From Alkaliphilus metalliredigens QYMF (GTDB taxonomy: Bacteria; Bacillota; Clostridia; Peptostreptococcales; Natronincolaceae), in assembly GCF_000016985.1 (NCBI RefSeq), contig NC_009633.1, forward strand, positions 682,001-746,000: a stretch of DNA of 64,000 nucleotides, in the 5' to 3' direction. This document shows, piece by piece, positions 9,943 to 19,517 of the stretch. Both the position numbers and the translations under genes were made by a program. Each line of letters starts with the position of its first letter. Within the stretch, counting starts at the first letter, position 1. The notes below the pieces were generated by a model that did no database searches, was not told the origin of the DNA, and was given only the letters and a program-made list of their open reading frames with translations.

Positions 9943-10603
9943 CATTAGTATTGCTGAACTACAACGAGATTATTTAGAAATTAATCAATTTGATGTGGAT
10001 ATTGAAGCAAGAGGAGATGAAGGATTACAAAGAGCCTTAAATCATGACTACGATTTGATTATATTAGATATTATGTTACCCGGTAAGGATGGTTTTGAGA
10101 TCTGCAAGGAAATTAGACTCACTAAGAATACGCCTATATTGCTGGTTTCTGCGAAAAAAGAAGATATCGATAAAGTTAGAGGGCTTGGTTTAGGGGCTGA
10201 TGACTATATGACAAAGCCATTTAGTCCTAATGAACTGGTGGCTAGGGTAAGGGCGCATATTGCTCGCTTTGAAAGACTGACTTCAAATGAAGACATTCAT
10301 AAAGGACTGATTCAGGTAGGTGAAATATCCATTGAACAATTATCACGGAGCGTTTTTGTCAATCAAAAAGAAACAAACTTAACCACTAAGGAATTTGATT
10401 TATTATATTTGCTTGCACAGAACCCACAGCGGGTATTTAGAAAAGAAGAACTCTTTGAAACCATTTGGGGATGGGATTCATTTGGTGATATTTCTACTGT
10501 GACAGTGCACATTCGAAGAATTAGAGAAAAAATAGAAAGAGATCCCTCCAATCCTAAATACATTGAAACCATTTGGGGCGTTGGGTATAAATTTAGGGCT
10601 TAG
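9914..10603 (+). CDS. OmpR-family response regulator
   Basis: 229 residues. A receiver domain (acidic pocket EDD near residue 8, phospho-acceptor Asp52 in IILDIMLPGKDG, conserved Lys in MTKPFSPNEL) is followed by an OmpR/PhoB winged helix (TTKEFDLLYLLAQNP, then TVTVHIRRIREKIE and TIWGVGYKF). The ATG at 9914 has a GAGGAGCAGAC ribosome site and starts with the classic MKKILILEDD. The frame is open further upstream, but only as a shadow inside the kinase gene. It forms a two-component pair with that kinase. Confidence 0.92.
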   Translation: MKKILILEDDISIAELQRDYLEINQFDVDIEARGDEGLQRALNHDYDLIILDIMLPGKDGFEICKEIRLTKNTPILLVSAKKEDIDKVRGLGLGADDYMTKPFSPNELVARVRAHIARFERLTSNEDIHKGLIQVGEISIEQLSRSVFVNQKETNLTTKEFDLLYLLAQNPQRVFRKEELFETIWGWDSFGDISTVTVHIRRIREKIERDPSNPKYIETIWGVGYKFRA

Positions 10604-10668
10604 TATGGCGACGTTATTGGATCCTTGACTTATGAATTAAGTCTCATTTTATTAGGGAGGAACATGAT

Positions 10669-11115
10669 ATGAATATTGCTTTTTTTCTGACACCAAAAAG
10701 GGAGACCATTTATTTAACTGAAGATGCCACCATGAGGCAAGCATTAGAAAAAATGGAACACCATCGATACTCAGCAGTTCCAATTGTAGATCAAGCAGGA
10801 AGATATATAGAAACCATGACCGAAGGAGATTTGCTTTGGAAGCTAAAAAATACGAAAGACTTAACCCTGAAGGATACAAATAAAGTGAAAATAAAGGAAG
10901 TTTCAAAATATATGGATGTGAAACCAGTTTTGATTAATGCTAAGGTAGAAGACTTGGTACATTTAATCATCAATCAAAATTTTGTGCCGGTTGTAGATGA
11001 TAATGGTGTGTTTATTGGCATTGTAAAAAGAAGCACAATCATCACTTATTTTTCTGATTTGATTGTTGGTAACTTTGATGATAAAATTGCTATGAAGCAT
11101 TTAGCTTATGGGTAG
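10669..11115 (+). CDS. CBS-pair domain protein
   Basis: 148 residues made up almost entirely of two CBS domains (about 8-60 and 75-135; MRQALEKMEHHRYSAVPIVD and LVHLIINQNFVPVVDDNG). Such free-standing pairs bind adenine nucleotides, and in Firmicutes some bind c-di-AMP and signal through partner proteins. A strong GGGAGGAACATGAT ribosome site sits 66 bases after the response regulator, so it may be the third gene of that operon. Partner and ligand are unknown. Confidence 0.8.
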   Translation: MNIAFFLTPKRETIYLTEDATMRQALEKMEHHRYSAVPIVDQAGRYIETMTEGDLLWKLKNTKDLTLKDTNKVKIKEVSKYMDVKPVLINAKVEDLVHLIINQNFVPVVDDNGVFIGIVKRSTIITYFSDLIVGNFDDKIAMKHLAYG

Positions 11116-11216
11116 TCACTAGACCATAGGGTGAATACCGTTGATAGCATCGGATTAGCATGTTATCTTTACATTCGTTTAAGGCGTTATTATTTGGGAA
11201 AAAGGAGGGACAATTG

Positions 11217-11516
11217 ATGGATTTCATGATGAGTATGGTAAGAATTATGGTTATATTTTATATGGTCAGAATGATATTTAGTGCATTTTCAAGAAGAAAG
11301 AATGGTAGGGCTGAAGTAGAAAAAGAAAAGGATGCAGCTCATATTAATCGTGTCACAGAGGAACAGCAAGAAAAGACCGCCATTGAGACGGTATATGATA
11401 AAGTATGTGATGTGTATCTGCCTAAAGACAAGGCATATCAAGTGGTAGAACAAGAGGGGACACAGTATTTTTGTAGCTGGGATTGTCGACAACAGTATAT
11501 TCATCAGAAAAATTAA
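11217..11516 (+). CDS. Small membrane protein with YHS/TRASH-like metal motif
   Basis: 99 residues from ATG 11217, chosen for the AAAGGAGGGACA site just before it. An N-terminal hydrophobic helix (FMMSMVRIMVIFYMVRMIF) is followed by a charged linker and a C-terminal VCDVYLPKDKAYQV...YFCSWDCRQQY motif. The three cysteines (C-x-V-Y-L then C-x3-C) match PP0621/YHS-like small metal-binding proteins. I infer a membrane-anchored protein of unknown role. It ends just before a strong terminator. Confidence 0.65.
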   Translation: MDFMMSMVRIMVIFYMVRMIFSAFSRRKNGRAEVEKEKDAAHINRVTEEQQEKTAIETVYDKVCDVYLPKDKAYQVVEQEGTQYFCSWDCRQQYIHQKN

Positions 11517-11542
11517 AAAGATAAGATAAGACATAAAAAAAA

Positions 11543-11580
11543 CTCTTAAGGGAGAATACATTCCCTTAAGAGGTTTTTTA
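11543..11580 (+). terminator. Rho-independent terminator
   Basis: An 11-bp stem (CTCTTAAGGGA at 11543-11553, mate at 11562-11572) is followed by GTTTTTTA. It closes the kinase/regulator/CBS/YHS run. Confidence 0.88.
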
Positions 11581-11764
11581 TGCTTTAAATTAAGAAACAG
11601 TTAATACTTTGTTTAATAGGAGTTTAGAATTATCCATTATAATTAAATTGTAACAAGATAAAAATAAGTAAAAGATCTGTGGGGAAATTGAACGAGGAGA
11701 ATAGAGCTAGCCAATTAAATAATAGGTATTGGCTAAACACAAAAATAGTTTGGGGGAGTATAAG

Positions 11765-13090
11765 ATGATAGAGTCAGCTAAGGTAAATCAGGAAGGATTA
11801 ATTGAAAAGTTAAAAAGCAAAATGAATATTAGAGTTAAATTAATGGCAACGATTGTTGTACTAATTTCCATTGTACTTGTGATATGGACAGTTTTTACCG
11901 TAGGCTTTCAAGCCTATTTAATGCAGTATTTTAGTATCGGGATGTTCAACTTTGTTGCAGCTTTAACGAGTATTGCTTTCGGGGCATTGGGTTCTCGTTA
12001 TATTGTACATAAATTTCTAAAAAAACCATTAGATGAACTCAATGAATTTGCAAATCGATTAACCAATAATGATTTTACAGCCCGAGTTGAACTGCAGTCC
12101 AATGATGAATTTCAATCCTTGGCGGAGTCTCTTAATTATGCGATTGATCATAGTAGACTTATTTTAAAGGATTCGGCTGAATATTCAAAGGAGTTAAACG
12201 CATCTGGAGAAAAACTATCTAGCATGTCCAATAAAATAGCAGATCAAATTAGAAGTGCTAATAGTAGAGTGCAAAATATCGTAAAGGGAATGGAAGAAAA
12301 CAATGCCTCTATTGAAGAAGTGACCGCATCAACACACGAAGTTGTAGAAAAAACACGGGTATTTGTTAGAAAAGCCCAGGCGGGGCATCAATTTACCAAA
12401 GAAATCTCACAAAGAGCTAATCAATTAAGTAATAATGCTGAGGAGTCAGCAGAAATCACTAAAAAAATGTATGAGGAAAAACAAAGAGACATTGGTCATG
12501 CTCTTGAAAAAGGACAGGTGATTTTAGAAATTAATAAAATGTCTAGCGATGTTTCATCTATTGCACAACAGATAAACCTATTGGCACTCAATGCAACCAT
12601 TGAAGCGGCTCGGGCAGGAGAGCATGGCCGTGGATTTGCAGTGGTAGCTGAAGAGATTCGAAAGCTAGCAGAACAGTCTCAAAACACTGCAGCAGGAATA
12701 CAAGGGGTAACAGCAGATGTGGAATCATCTTTTCGTTCTATTTCACAGAGTACTGAAGATGCCATGGGTTTTATACTTGAAAAAATCTCTGAAGATTATG
12801 AGTTACTTAAACAAACAAGTAAACAGTATACTGAAGATGCCAACATGATGAATCAATTGGTGCAAGATTTTTCAAACAATAGTGAAGATACTTTGGTAGC
12901 CTTTGAAAATATTAATCAAGCCGTTGAAGCAGTTGCCACTACCGTAGAAGATGGATTCTTAAGCTCACATGAAATCTCTCAAGATATTGCTCAAGTTAGT
13001 GTAGCTACAGATGAAGTGACAATGATTGCCAGTAGTCAAAGAGAGCTGGGGGAATCGTTAAAAAAGATGACAGAGAAGTTTAAAGTATAA
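11765..13090 (+). CDS. Methyl-accepting chemotaxis protein without a periplasmic domain
   Basis: 441 residues from ATG 11765, placed by GGGGGAG eight bases upstream (a TTG at 11729 is in frame but lacks a site). Two membrane helices (about 25-47 and 56-78) are joined by only a few residues, so there is no extracellular sensor. HAMP (about 78-130) and a full MCP signalling domain follow, with the hairpin tip [37 protein letters not shown] and methylation-type helices. It probably senses membrane or cytoplasmic state, or an unseen partner. It is monocistronic. Confidence 0.88.
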   Translation: MIESAKVNQEGLIEKLKSKMNIRVKLMATIVVLISIVLVIWTVFTVGFQAYLMQYFSIGMFNFVAALTSIAFGALGSRYIVHKFLKKPLDELNEFANRLTNNDFTARVELQSNDEFQSLAESLNYAIDHSRLILKDSAEYSKELNASGEKLSSMSNKIADQIRSANSRVQNIVKGMEENNASIEEVTASTHEVVEKTRVFVRKAQAGHQFTKEISQRANQLSNNAEESAEITKKMYEEKQRDIGHALEKGQVILEINKMSSDVSSIAQQINLLALNATIEAARAGEHGRGFAVVAEEIRKLAEQSQNTAAGIQGVTADVESSFRSISQSTEDAMGFILEKISEDYELLKQTSKQYTEDANMMNQLVQDFSNNSEDTLVAFENINQAVEAVATTVEDGFLSSHEISQDIAQVSVATDEVTMIASSQRELGESLKKMTEKFKV

Positions 13091-13173
13091 AACTGACGAG
13101 GAGTGAGCTAAAGGATGTTTTTTGATCCAAGGATGATGACAGTAATTAGAAATAGAAGATAGAAAATAAAAAA

Positions 13174-13208
13174 GAGAAAAGAGAAAAGAGAAAAGAGAAA
13201 AGAGAAAA
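13174..13208 (+). repeat. Five tandem copies of GAGAAAA
   Basis: Five perfect 7-bp copies lie between the chemoreceptor stop and its terminator. Being purine-only, the tract is a likely slippage site. It leads directly into the terminator stem. Confidence 0.9.
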
Positions 13209-13252
13209 TGGAACAATCCCCTAGTAGTGAAAGGGGATTGTTCCATTTTATA
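13205..13252 (+). terminator. Strong rho-independent terminator
   Basis: An 18-bp perfect stem (AAAATGGAACAATCCCCT at 13205-13222, mate at 13232-13249) with a 9-base loop and a T-rich tail follows the chemoreceptor gene. In the 453-base gap 13091-13543, the rest holds nested palindromes (13472-13511) and no gene I can support. Confidence 0.9.
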
Positions 13253-13471
13253 TGAAAATTTTAAAGAAAAGCAGCAGGAATGTCCGCCATAGTCCTGGCT
13301 ATTGGTAGAATTCCTTGGAAGAGAGACATAAGTACTGACTTATATTACATAAGGTTAAGTATAGGGAGAAAACCAGATTTAGCCACTTATACTTTAACTT
13401 TTGAGCCAATTACTTAGTTTGTTTTATTCAAAAAGATTAGGGATGATCACCATGAAGTAGGACGTTGTATG

Positions 13472-13511
13472 TTACATGTGATTATATGTTTACACGTATA
13501 AACGCATGTAA
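13472..13511. promoter_or_regulatory. Nested palindromes upstream of the M20 peptidase
   Basis: An outer pair TTACATG (13472-13478) / CATGTAA (13505-13511) encloses an inner pair GTTTA (13488-13492) / TAAAC (13499-13503). The structure lies 33 bases before the M20 peptidase start and could be a repressor operator or an mRNA hairpin in the leader. No known motif was recognised. Confidence 0.4.
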
Positions 13512-13543
13512 GATGTAATCCATGAGATAAGGAGATGAAAAGG

Positions 13544-14770
13544 GTGATGGCAGTAGAAAAAACAAAGAAATTATCGGAATATTCTAACGCTTTCCAAGGG
13601 TTTGTAAGCAGTGCCGAGGTAGTTGAACTGACTAAAACACTAATCAGCATAGAAGGACATAAGGAGGTAGAGACCCAGGAGCTTGAGATTGCACTATGGA
13701 TCCACCAATATTTTGAAGAACGAGGAATTGAAAGCTTTATGGAAATGGTGGAGACCAACCGACCCAATGTGTATGCATGCATCAATGGAGATGAGGATGA
13801 AGTGGCATTGATGCTAAGTGGTCATACGGATACAATTCCTGGATTTCAGATGAACTATGAGCCATTTGAACCATTTGTTAAGGATGGAAAGCTATATGGA
13901 CGGGGTTCTGTAGATATGAAGGGTGGTATTGCAGCGATGATGGTTGCCCTCTTAGCCATAAAAAGGGGAAAAATACCTTTGAAAAAATCTGTGGTTTTTG
14001 CAGGGGTGATTGATGAGGAACAGGCGTCCAAAGGAACAGAGGACATTATCAAATCAGGGAACATGAAACCAGCTTTAGTTGTCATAGGGGAACCCACTCA
14101 ATTAAATGTTGCCATTGCCCATAAAGGAATGGAGTGGATTGAGGTAACTTTTAAAGGTAAGGCAGGTCATGGGAGTCGTCCCTATGAAGGAATTAATGCT
14201 CTTTACACAGCAACATGTTTTATAGAGATGATCAGAAAGGAATTAGCACCAAAAATCGAAAAAAAGACCTATGCACTTTTGAGAAATGGAACGATTAATG
14301 TAGGTGTCATTGCCGGTGGAGATGATCCAAATATCATCCCAGATAAATGTGTTGTTAAAATAGATCGTAGGTGGTTGCCAAGTGAGACACTAGAAGGAAT
14401 TTATGAGGAATTGAAGGAACTAGCAGAAAGAGCGGTAAGTGAAGTTGGAGGAAGTTTTTCTATGAGGAGCATGGAAGAAGAAACAGCTTCTTTAAAGAAT
14501 ACTCCCCATGCTATTGATGAAGCACATCCCTTGGTAATCGAAGCATTAAAGGTAGTAGAGGAAGTGACAGGCAAAAAAACCAAGGCGACTGATTTTCCAG
14601 GATGGAGTGACGCAGCACTTCTAAGTAGACACTTAGGGACAGAGGGCATTGTTTTAGGGCCGGGAAATATTCAACAGGCCCATGCAAATGATGAATTCTG
14701 TAGTATCGCTGAGATTTATCAGGCTGCAGAAATATATTACCGATTAATCATAAAGTTTTGTTGTGAATAA
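13544..14770 (+). CDS. M20-family metallopeptidase (ArgE/DapE/ACY1-like)
   Basis: About 408 residues. Family metal-binding motifs are clear: LSGHTDTIPGF (His, Asp), GRGSVDMKGG (bridging Asp) and DEEQASKGTED (catalytic Glu then Glu ligand), plus a dimerisation domain in the middle. ATG 13535 abuts the AAGGAG site, so GTG 13544 or ATG 13547 is the likelier start. It is followed 24 bases later by a YfcC-type transporter, which suggests uptake and deacylation or hydrolysis of a peptide or N-acyl amino acid. Substrate unknown. Confidence 0.85.
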   Translation: MMAVEKTKKLSEYSNAFQGFVSSAEVVELTKTLISIEGHKEVETQELEIALWIHQYFEERGIESFMEMVETNRPNVYACINGDEDEVALMLSGHTDTIPGFQMNYEPFEPFVKDGKLYGRGSVDMKGGIAAMMVALLAIKRGKIPLKKSVVFAGVIDEEQASKGTEDIIKSGNMKPALVVIGEPTQLNVAIAHKGMEWIEVTFKGKAGHGSRPYEGINALYTATCFIEMIRKELAPKIEKKTYALLRNGTINVGVIAGGDDPNIIPDKCVVKIDRRWLPSETLEGIYEELKELAERAVSEVGGSFSMRSMEEETASLKNTPHAIDEAHPLVIEALKVVEEVTGKKTKATDFPGWSDAALLSRHLGTEGIVLGPGNIQQAHANDEFCSIAEIYQAAEIYYRLIIKFCCE

Positions 14771-14794
14771 AAAATATAAAAAGGGGTGTTATCA

Positions 14795-16183
14795 ATGAAA
14801 AAATTCACGATACCGCATACCTATGTATTGTTATTTTTTGTGATTGTAGTTGCAGTGGTCATGACCTATATTGTACCGGCTGGACAGTTTGATAGGGCGG
14901 AGGACCCCGATACGGGACGTATTTTTGTTGTTACAGATAGCTTTGAATATGTAGAGCAATCACCAGTATCTCCCTTTGGTTTATTTCAAGCGATTCCGAA
15001 AGGGATGGTTCAAGCATCCATGATTATTTTCTTTGTTTTAATGATTGGTGGGGCATTTGGAATCATACAATCCACAGGAACCATTGATGCGGGGATTGGG
15101 ACTGTGGTAAAAACCATGGCGGGTAGGGAGAAACTCATTATCCCCATTGTTATGTTTATCTTCTCACTAGCAGGGGCGATGCTAGGGATCGCCGAGGAGG
15201 TACTACCCTTTTATCCAATTATGATTGCCTTAGCCATTGCATTAGGATTTGACTCTATCACGGGAACTGCCATGATCTTATTAGGGGCAGGAGCTGGATT
15301 TGCAGGAGCCTTTGCCAATCCCTTTACAGTGGGAATTGCCCAGGGGATTTCTGGACTTCCTTTATTCTCGGGTTTGGCCTTTAGAATTGTGGCCTATGTA
15401 CTGATATTAGGGTCATCTATTATTTATGTTTACCGATATGCCACAAAGATTCAAGGAAATCCAGAGCTCAGCGCCACCCGAGAGGAAGACCAAAACAGAA
15501 GCTATCAGCTGGATTTAAATGATTTGCAAGAGATGACAGGAAAGCATAAGGCAGTAATGGCCGTTCTTGGTGTTGGAATGATCCTATTGGCATTGGGCGT
15601 GGGATTGTGGGGATTCTATATTAATGAGTTGACAGCATTATTCTTAGTGATGGGAATCACGGCGGGACTTGTTGGGGGACTCAGCATGAATGGAATCGCA
15701 GAAGAGTTTATTAAGGGAGCCCAAGATTTAGTCTATGGGGCATTGATTATTGGATTAGCGACTTCCATTATGGTTGTTATGCAAGAAGGAAATATCTTAG
15801 ATACAGTCATTTATTCCTTGGCTAATCTTGTGCAAGGATTACCTACTGTATTAAGTGCAATTGGTATGTTTTTTGTTCAAACCCTAATTAATATTTTTGT
15901 ACCTTCAGGAAGTGGGCAGGCAGCGGTATCGATGCCTATCATGGCTCCAATGGCTGATGTTGTGGGGATTACCAGACAAACAGCAGTGTTAGCATTCCAA
16001 TTCGGAGATGGATTTACCAATGTCATTAGTCCTACATCGGGATACTTCATGGCAGCACTGGCCATCGGTGGAATCAGATGGGAAAAATGGGCGAAATGGA
16101 TGTTCCCCCTCTTCTTAATTTGGTCAGCAATTGGAATCGTTCTTATTTCTATAGCAGTTCTGATTGATTATGGACCATTTTAA
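14795..16183 (+). CDS. YfcC-family transporter (C4-dicarboxylate/basic amino acid type)
   Basis: 462-residue integral membrane protein with about 11-12 hydrophobic segments. It opens with the YfcC-like KKFTIPHTYVLLFFVIVVAV and VPAGQFDR, and carries the late LINIFVPSGSGQAAVSMPIM and GDGFTNVISPTSGYFMAAL motifs. ATG 14795 follows AAAAGGGGTG; a GTG at 14786 is in frame but inside that site. Family members include arginine/ornithine-type and dicarboxylate carriers. Its pairing with the M20 peptidase suggests a peptide or amino-acid derivative as substrate. Confidence 0.83.
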   Translation: MKKFTIPHTYVLLFFVIVVAVVMTYIVPAGQFDRAEDPDTGRIFVVTDSFEYVEQSPVSPFGLFQAIPKGMVQASMIIFFVLMIGGAFGIIQSTGTIDAGIGTVVKTMAGREKLIIPIVMFIFSLAGAMLGIAEEVLPFYPIMIALAIALGFDSITGTAMILLGAGAGFAGAFANPFTVGIAQGISGLPLFSGLAFRIVAYVLILGSSIIYVYRYATKIQGNPELSATREEDQNRSYQLDLNDLQEMTGKHKAVMAVLGVGMILLALGVGLWGFYINELTALFLVMGITAGLVGGLSMNGIAEEFIKGAQDLVYGALIIGLATSIMVVMQEGNILDTVIYSLANLVQGLPTVLSAIGMFFVQTLINIFVPSGSGQAAVSMPIMAPMADVVGITRQTAVLAFQFGDGFTNVISPTSGYFMAALAIGGIRWEKWAKWMFPLFLIWSAIGIVLISIAVLIDYGPF

Positions 16184-16288
16184 CTTAATAGTATTGAACA
16201 TAAGTAAATAGGAAATAAAGTAGGCAACCTGTACAAATTTACATCAAGAAGAGTGAGTCTAAACATATTATAGAAATGAAAAAATATT

Positions 16289-16320
16289 GAAACTCCCAGG
16301 ACTAAAGTTGTGGGAGTTTC
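16289..16320. terminator. Terminator between yfcC-type gene and splB
   Basis: GAAACTCCCA (16289-16298) pairs with TGGGAGTTTC (16311-16320). The U-rich tail is on the minus-strand side, so it serves splB best but can affect both converging genes. Confidence 0.75.
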
Positions 16321-16349
16321 AGTAAATCTATTTATATGTACAACGTTAA

Positions 16350-17360
16350 TTAAGTGAAATATTCAATCCTACCATTGGGAAATAAATCTTTGATGAGTCC
16401 TGTTAAATAGTCTCTCATATAATCACTTTTTTCCTTTGGATAAACATACTTAAATTGGCCATAGGGACCCCATTTTAACTTTCGAGATTCCTCATCTAAA
16501 TTTAACTTCGTGTTAGGGAAACGCTGTAGGATAAGGTCCTTGGCTTTGGAGGTGAATCGATGTTGAATCAGTTCAAAGCCAATGGGCTTTTCATAATCCT
16601 TTAAAGCTAAGCTCAGTTCCTCAAGGAGATCCTTGTAGTCCTTTTCCCAATGGTCATAAAGCATAATTGGTGCAATAATAAAGCCTAGGGGATAATTGGC
16701 ATGGGCAATTTTTTTTGCTCCTTCAACTCGTTCATGTGCGCTGGAAGTATGATGTTCGAAATTTTTAATCACCCATTGGGTGTTGATTGTAAATCGAAAA
16801 GTTGTATGACCATTATGAGGGAGCTTTAGGTAAGGATCAACATGATCAAATTTTGTAACCAGCCGTAGGCGTCCATGGGAGCTCTCTCCAAAATACGTAA
16901 TGCACTTTTCCAAGGCTCTTGTAATATGATCAAGACCTACTGGATCAGTAATGCTGGCGGCCTCGAATGTTGTTATATTAGGCTTATTCCCATCTATATA
17001 TTCTTGTATATTTTCAAGAATTTCTTCGATATTAACGAAAAGCCGCATATAAGGTTTTTCTCCCTGGGTTGTTTGTAAATAACAATATTCACAATGGCCT
17101 GGGCAGGAGCTTGATAAAGCAAATTGATAATCAGCCGATGGTTTACATTGTTGAAGCTTTTTCTGTTTTGACACCGTTAATAAAATTGTCTTTTTTGCTT
17201 TAACATAGTTCTTAACTGGGGAGTCGGTATCAATAGAGACCCGATTAGATTCGATAATGGGTACGCCAAGAGATTTTAAATATTGATAGGCTTCATTACC
17301 TAAAGGGTGCTTTAAAGCTTGGGGGTTAATGTAAGCAACTTCAGGAATAAATAGGTCCAC
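16350..17360 (-). CDS. splB: Spore photoproduct lyase
   Basis: Radical-SAM enzyme that reverses the UV thymine dimer of spore DNA. At 336 residues it has the family length, and the [4Fe-4S] motif SSCPGHCEYCYLQTT (CX3CX2C) is present. GTG start with an AAGGAGGGC site. Where B. subtilis has EAAC-TSD, carrying its hydrogen-donor cysteine, this protein reads FEAASITDPVGLDH, so that cysteine seems to be serine. Another cysteine (QQCKPSADY) lies 17 residues before the cluster. It is monocistronic, divergent from prdR, and shows the organism sporulates. Confidence 0.92.
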   Translation of the reverse strand: MDLFIPEVAYINPQALKHPLGNEAYQYLKSLGVPIIESNRVSIDTDSPVKNYVKAKKTILLTVSKQKKLQQCKPSADYQFALSSSCPGHCEYCYLQTTQGEKPYMRLFVNIEEILENIQEYIDGNKPNITTFEAASITDPVGLDHITRALEKCITYFGESSHGRLRLVTKFDHVDPYLKLPHNGHTTFRFTINTQWVIKNFEHHTSSAHERVEGAKKIAHANYPLGFIIAPIMLYDHWEKDYKDLLEELSLALKDYEKPIGFELIQHRFTSKAKDLILQRFPNTKLNLDEESRKLKWGPYGQFKYVYPKEKSDYMRDYLTGLIKDLFPNGRIEYFT

Positions 17361-17562
17361 AGAACAGCCCTCCTTAAAGGATATTGTGTTGAATCTTATT
17401 TGATATAATATTATTGTGTAACTTTAAGGAAACTTTATACGAAAAATACCTTGAAGCTTTATAAAATAGTGGTTATCATTGTATTATGAATAAGTATTGT
17501 ATTTTATAAAAGAAGAGTATAGCCCTAAGAGGTAGATGCTACTTTAATCCTGGAGGGATTCC

Positions 17563-19326
17563 ATGTTTTTTGATCAGTTAGATAATTATACTGTTAGGGA
17601 TATTATGAGTACCGATGTTTTGAAAATCCATCATAGATCATCTAGAATGGAAGCCATTAGAAAGATGCTAGAACATAATGTAGAGGAGATTATTATATAC
17701 AACGATGAAGAAAAGGTAGTAGGTGTGCTTACTTTCAAAGATATTATGAGACCTGTAAAATTTGAAAGGGACCTAGAAATCCAATTAGAAAGCCATGAAG
17801 TACAAGAAGTGTTGGATATAAGCGAAGGGGCCAAGGCAATTGAAGCGCGGAATTTAATGCGAAGAGAAAAAATAGGACGATTGCCTGTTACAAAAAATGA
17901 TGAAGTGATTGGGATCGTTAGAACAAAGGATATTTTAGATAAAGTATATTCTAAAATTGATGAAATGCATGAGGCCTTAGGACATATTATACACAATCTT
18001 CATGAAGGGGTATGTGTTGTTGACAAGGATGGAATCGTAATGCTGTGGTCGGATACAGCAGAGAAACTTTATAGAGTAAAATCAAAAGAGCTTTTAGGGA
18101 AAAAATTGGAGTCGTTTTTTCCCACTGCTTTATTGCTTACAGTACTTAAATCTGAAAAACCGATTAGAAATGTTTATCACAGTCCTAGGGATAAAAGTTA
18201 TGCGATTATAAGTGCAGTGCCGATATATATTAATGGTGAACTTGTGGCTGCGGTTTCAACTGATCGGGATATAACAGAAACCGCTAACTTATCTGTTGAA
18301 TTAGAGACAACGAAGGAAAAGCTTGATTATTTACAGATGGAAGTAAATAAAATAAACGAAAATCAGTATTCCTTTGATAAAGTTTTAGGTAAAAGTCAAG
18401 TGATAAAAGAAAAAATAGATAAAGCGAAACAAGTAGCTTCTACCAATAGTAGCGTGTTGATTGGTGGCGAGAGTGGAACAGGAAAAGAAGTTTTTGCAAG
18501 GGCCATTCATCAGGTCAGTGGAAGAAAGGGACCCTTTGTAGCAATAAATTGCAGTGCCATACCAGAGAATCTTTTTGAAAGTGAAATTTTTGGTTATGAA
18601 GGAGGCGCTTTTACAGGTGCTTTGAATAAAGGGAAAATAGGAAAGGTTGAATTAGCTGAGAACGGGACGCTATTTCTAGATGAAATAGGGGACATGCCCT
18701 TATATATGCAAGCAAAACTCTTGAGAGTGCTGCAAGAAAAGCAGATTGTACGAGTTGGAGGAGAAAAACCTGTTGACGTAGATGTAAGAATTATTTCTGC
18801 CACCCATAGAAACTTGAAAACAATGGTGATGGAGGGTAAATTCAGAGAAGATTTATTTTATAGATTGAATGTGGTCAATATACAATTACCTAGTTTGAAA
18901 TATAGGGTAGAAGATATACATATATTTTTAAATCAATTCATGGCAGAATTTTGTAAAGAAAATAACCTGTCTATTCCCAAAATTAGTATGGAGGTATTTC
19001 ATACACTGATGAACTATGATTGGCCAGGAAACATTAGAGAGCTTAAAAATACGGTGGAACATTTAGTGGTATTTTCTAAAAATGGAGAAATAATAATGAG
19101 TAGCATACCAGAGCACATATTAGAGAAGATAGGAGATTCACAGTATGTAGATACTCCGGAAAACTATGATCTACAGGAAAATATAAAACATATAGAAACT
19201 GTTACAATTAGAAAGGCCATGGAGGTAGTAAATGGGAATAAAATGCAAGCGGCTAAGCTTTTAAATATTCCTAGGAGTACTTTATATTATAAAATAAAAT
19301 TTTATAATATAAAGGAATATTTATAG
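17563..19326 (+). CDS. prdR: Sigma-54 activator PrdR of the proline reductase operon
   Basis: 587 residues: two CBS domains (about 8-60 and 75-130), a PAS domain (about 143-240), a sigma-54 AAA+ domain (about 268-500; Walker A GESGTGKE, the sigma-54 contact loop GAFTGA, Walker [11 protein letters not shown]) and a C-terminal Fis-type helix-turn-helix (about 545-587; [20 protein letters not shown]). It directly precedes prdC, the place PrdR occupies in Stickland clostridia, where it activates proline reductase genes in response to proline. It is likely to act on the sigma-54 promoter at 19659 through the dyads at 19376-19517. Confidence 0.92.
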   Translation: MFFDQLDNYTVRDIMSTDVLKIHHRSSRMEAIRKMLEHNVEEIIIYNDEEKVVGVLTFKDIMRPVKFERDLEIQLESHEVQEVLDISEGAKAIEARNLMRREKIGRLPVTKNDEVIGIVRTKDILDKVYSKIDEMHEALGHIIHNLHEGVCVVDKDGIVMLWSDTAEKLYRVKSKELLGKKLESFFPTALLLTVLKSEKPIRNVYHSPRDKSYAIISAVPIYINGELVAAVSTDRDITETANLSVELETTKEKLDYLQMEVNKINENQYSFDKVLGKSQVIKEKIDKAKQVASTNSSVLIGGESGTGKEVFARAIHQVSGRKGPFVAINCSAIPENLFESEIFGYEGGAFTGALNKGKIGKVELAENGTLFLDEIGDMPLYMQAKLLRVLQEKQIVRVGGEKPVDVDVRIISATHRNLKTMVMEGKFREDLFYRLNVVNIQLPSLKYRVEDIHIFLNQFMAEFCKENNLSIPKISMEVFHTLMNYDWPGNIRELKNTVEHLVVFSKNGEIIMSSIPEHILEKIGDSQYVDTPENYDLQENIKHIETVTIRKAMEVVNGNKMQAAKLLNIPRSTLYYKIKFYNIKEYL

Positions 19327-19371
19327 ATGAATGAGCGTGATGTTGTTTGTGTATAAACAAACTTTCGAGGG

Positions 19372-19415
19372 AAAGTGTCAGTCAGTTGACGGTAGTCAGC
19401 AGGTTGACACTTTTT
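19372..19415 (+). terminator. Hairpin after prdR formed by two PrdR-site dyads
   Basis: AAAGTGTCA (19372-19380) pairs with TGACACTTT (19405-19413), followed by TT. The same bases contain two of the three putative activator sites, so this stretch may both end prdR transcription and bind PrdR. Confidence 0.6.
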
Positions 19416-19517
19416 GATTTTCATATGAAATTAGTATGATTGTTTAAATTTAGGGATTTATGCTGCTGAATTCAATTGATTTAAGTCGAAAATACGGAAA
19501 AATGTCAGTGAGCTGAC
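19376..19517 (+). promoter_or_regulatory. Three putative PrdR upstream activator sites (GTCA-N6-TGAC)
   Basis: Three 15-bp sites share TGTCA-N6-TGAC: 19376-19390 (TGTCAGTCAGTTGAC), 19395-19409 on the other strand (TGTCAACCTGCTGAC) and 19503-19517 (TGTCAGTGAGCTGAC). They lie roughly 140-285 bases before the sigma-54 promoter, the usual enhancer distance. The 379-base prdR-prdC gap (19327-19705) otherwise shows only the promoter and the prdC ribosome site. Confidence 0.7.

Noticed and set aside
13174-13208. Tandem repeats as a CRISPR-like array
   Set aside because: The 7-bp units have no spacers and no cas genes are present.
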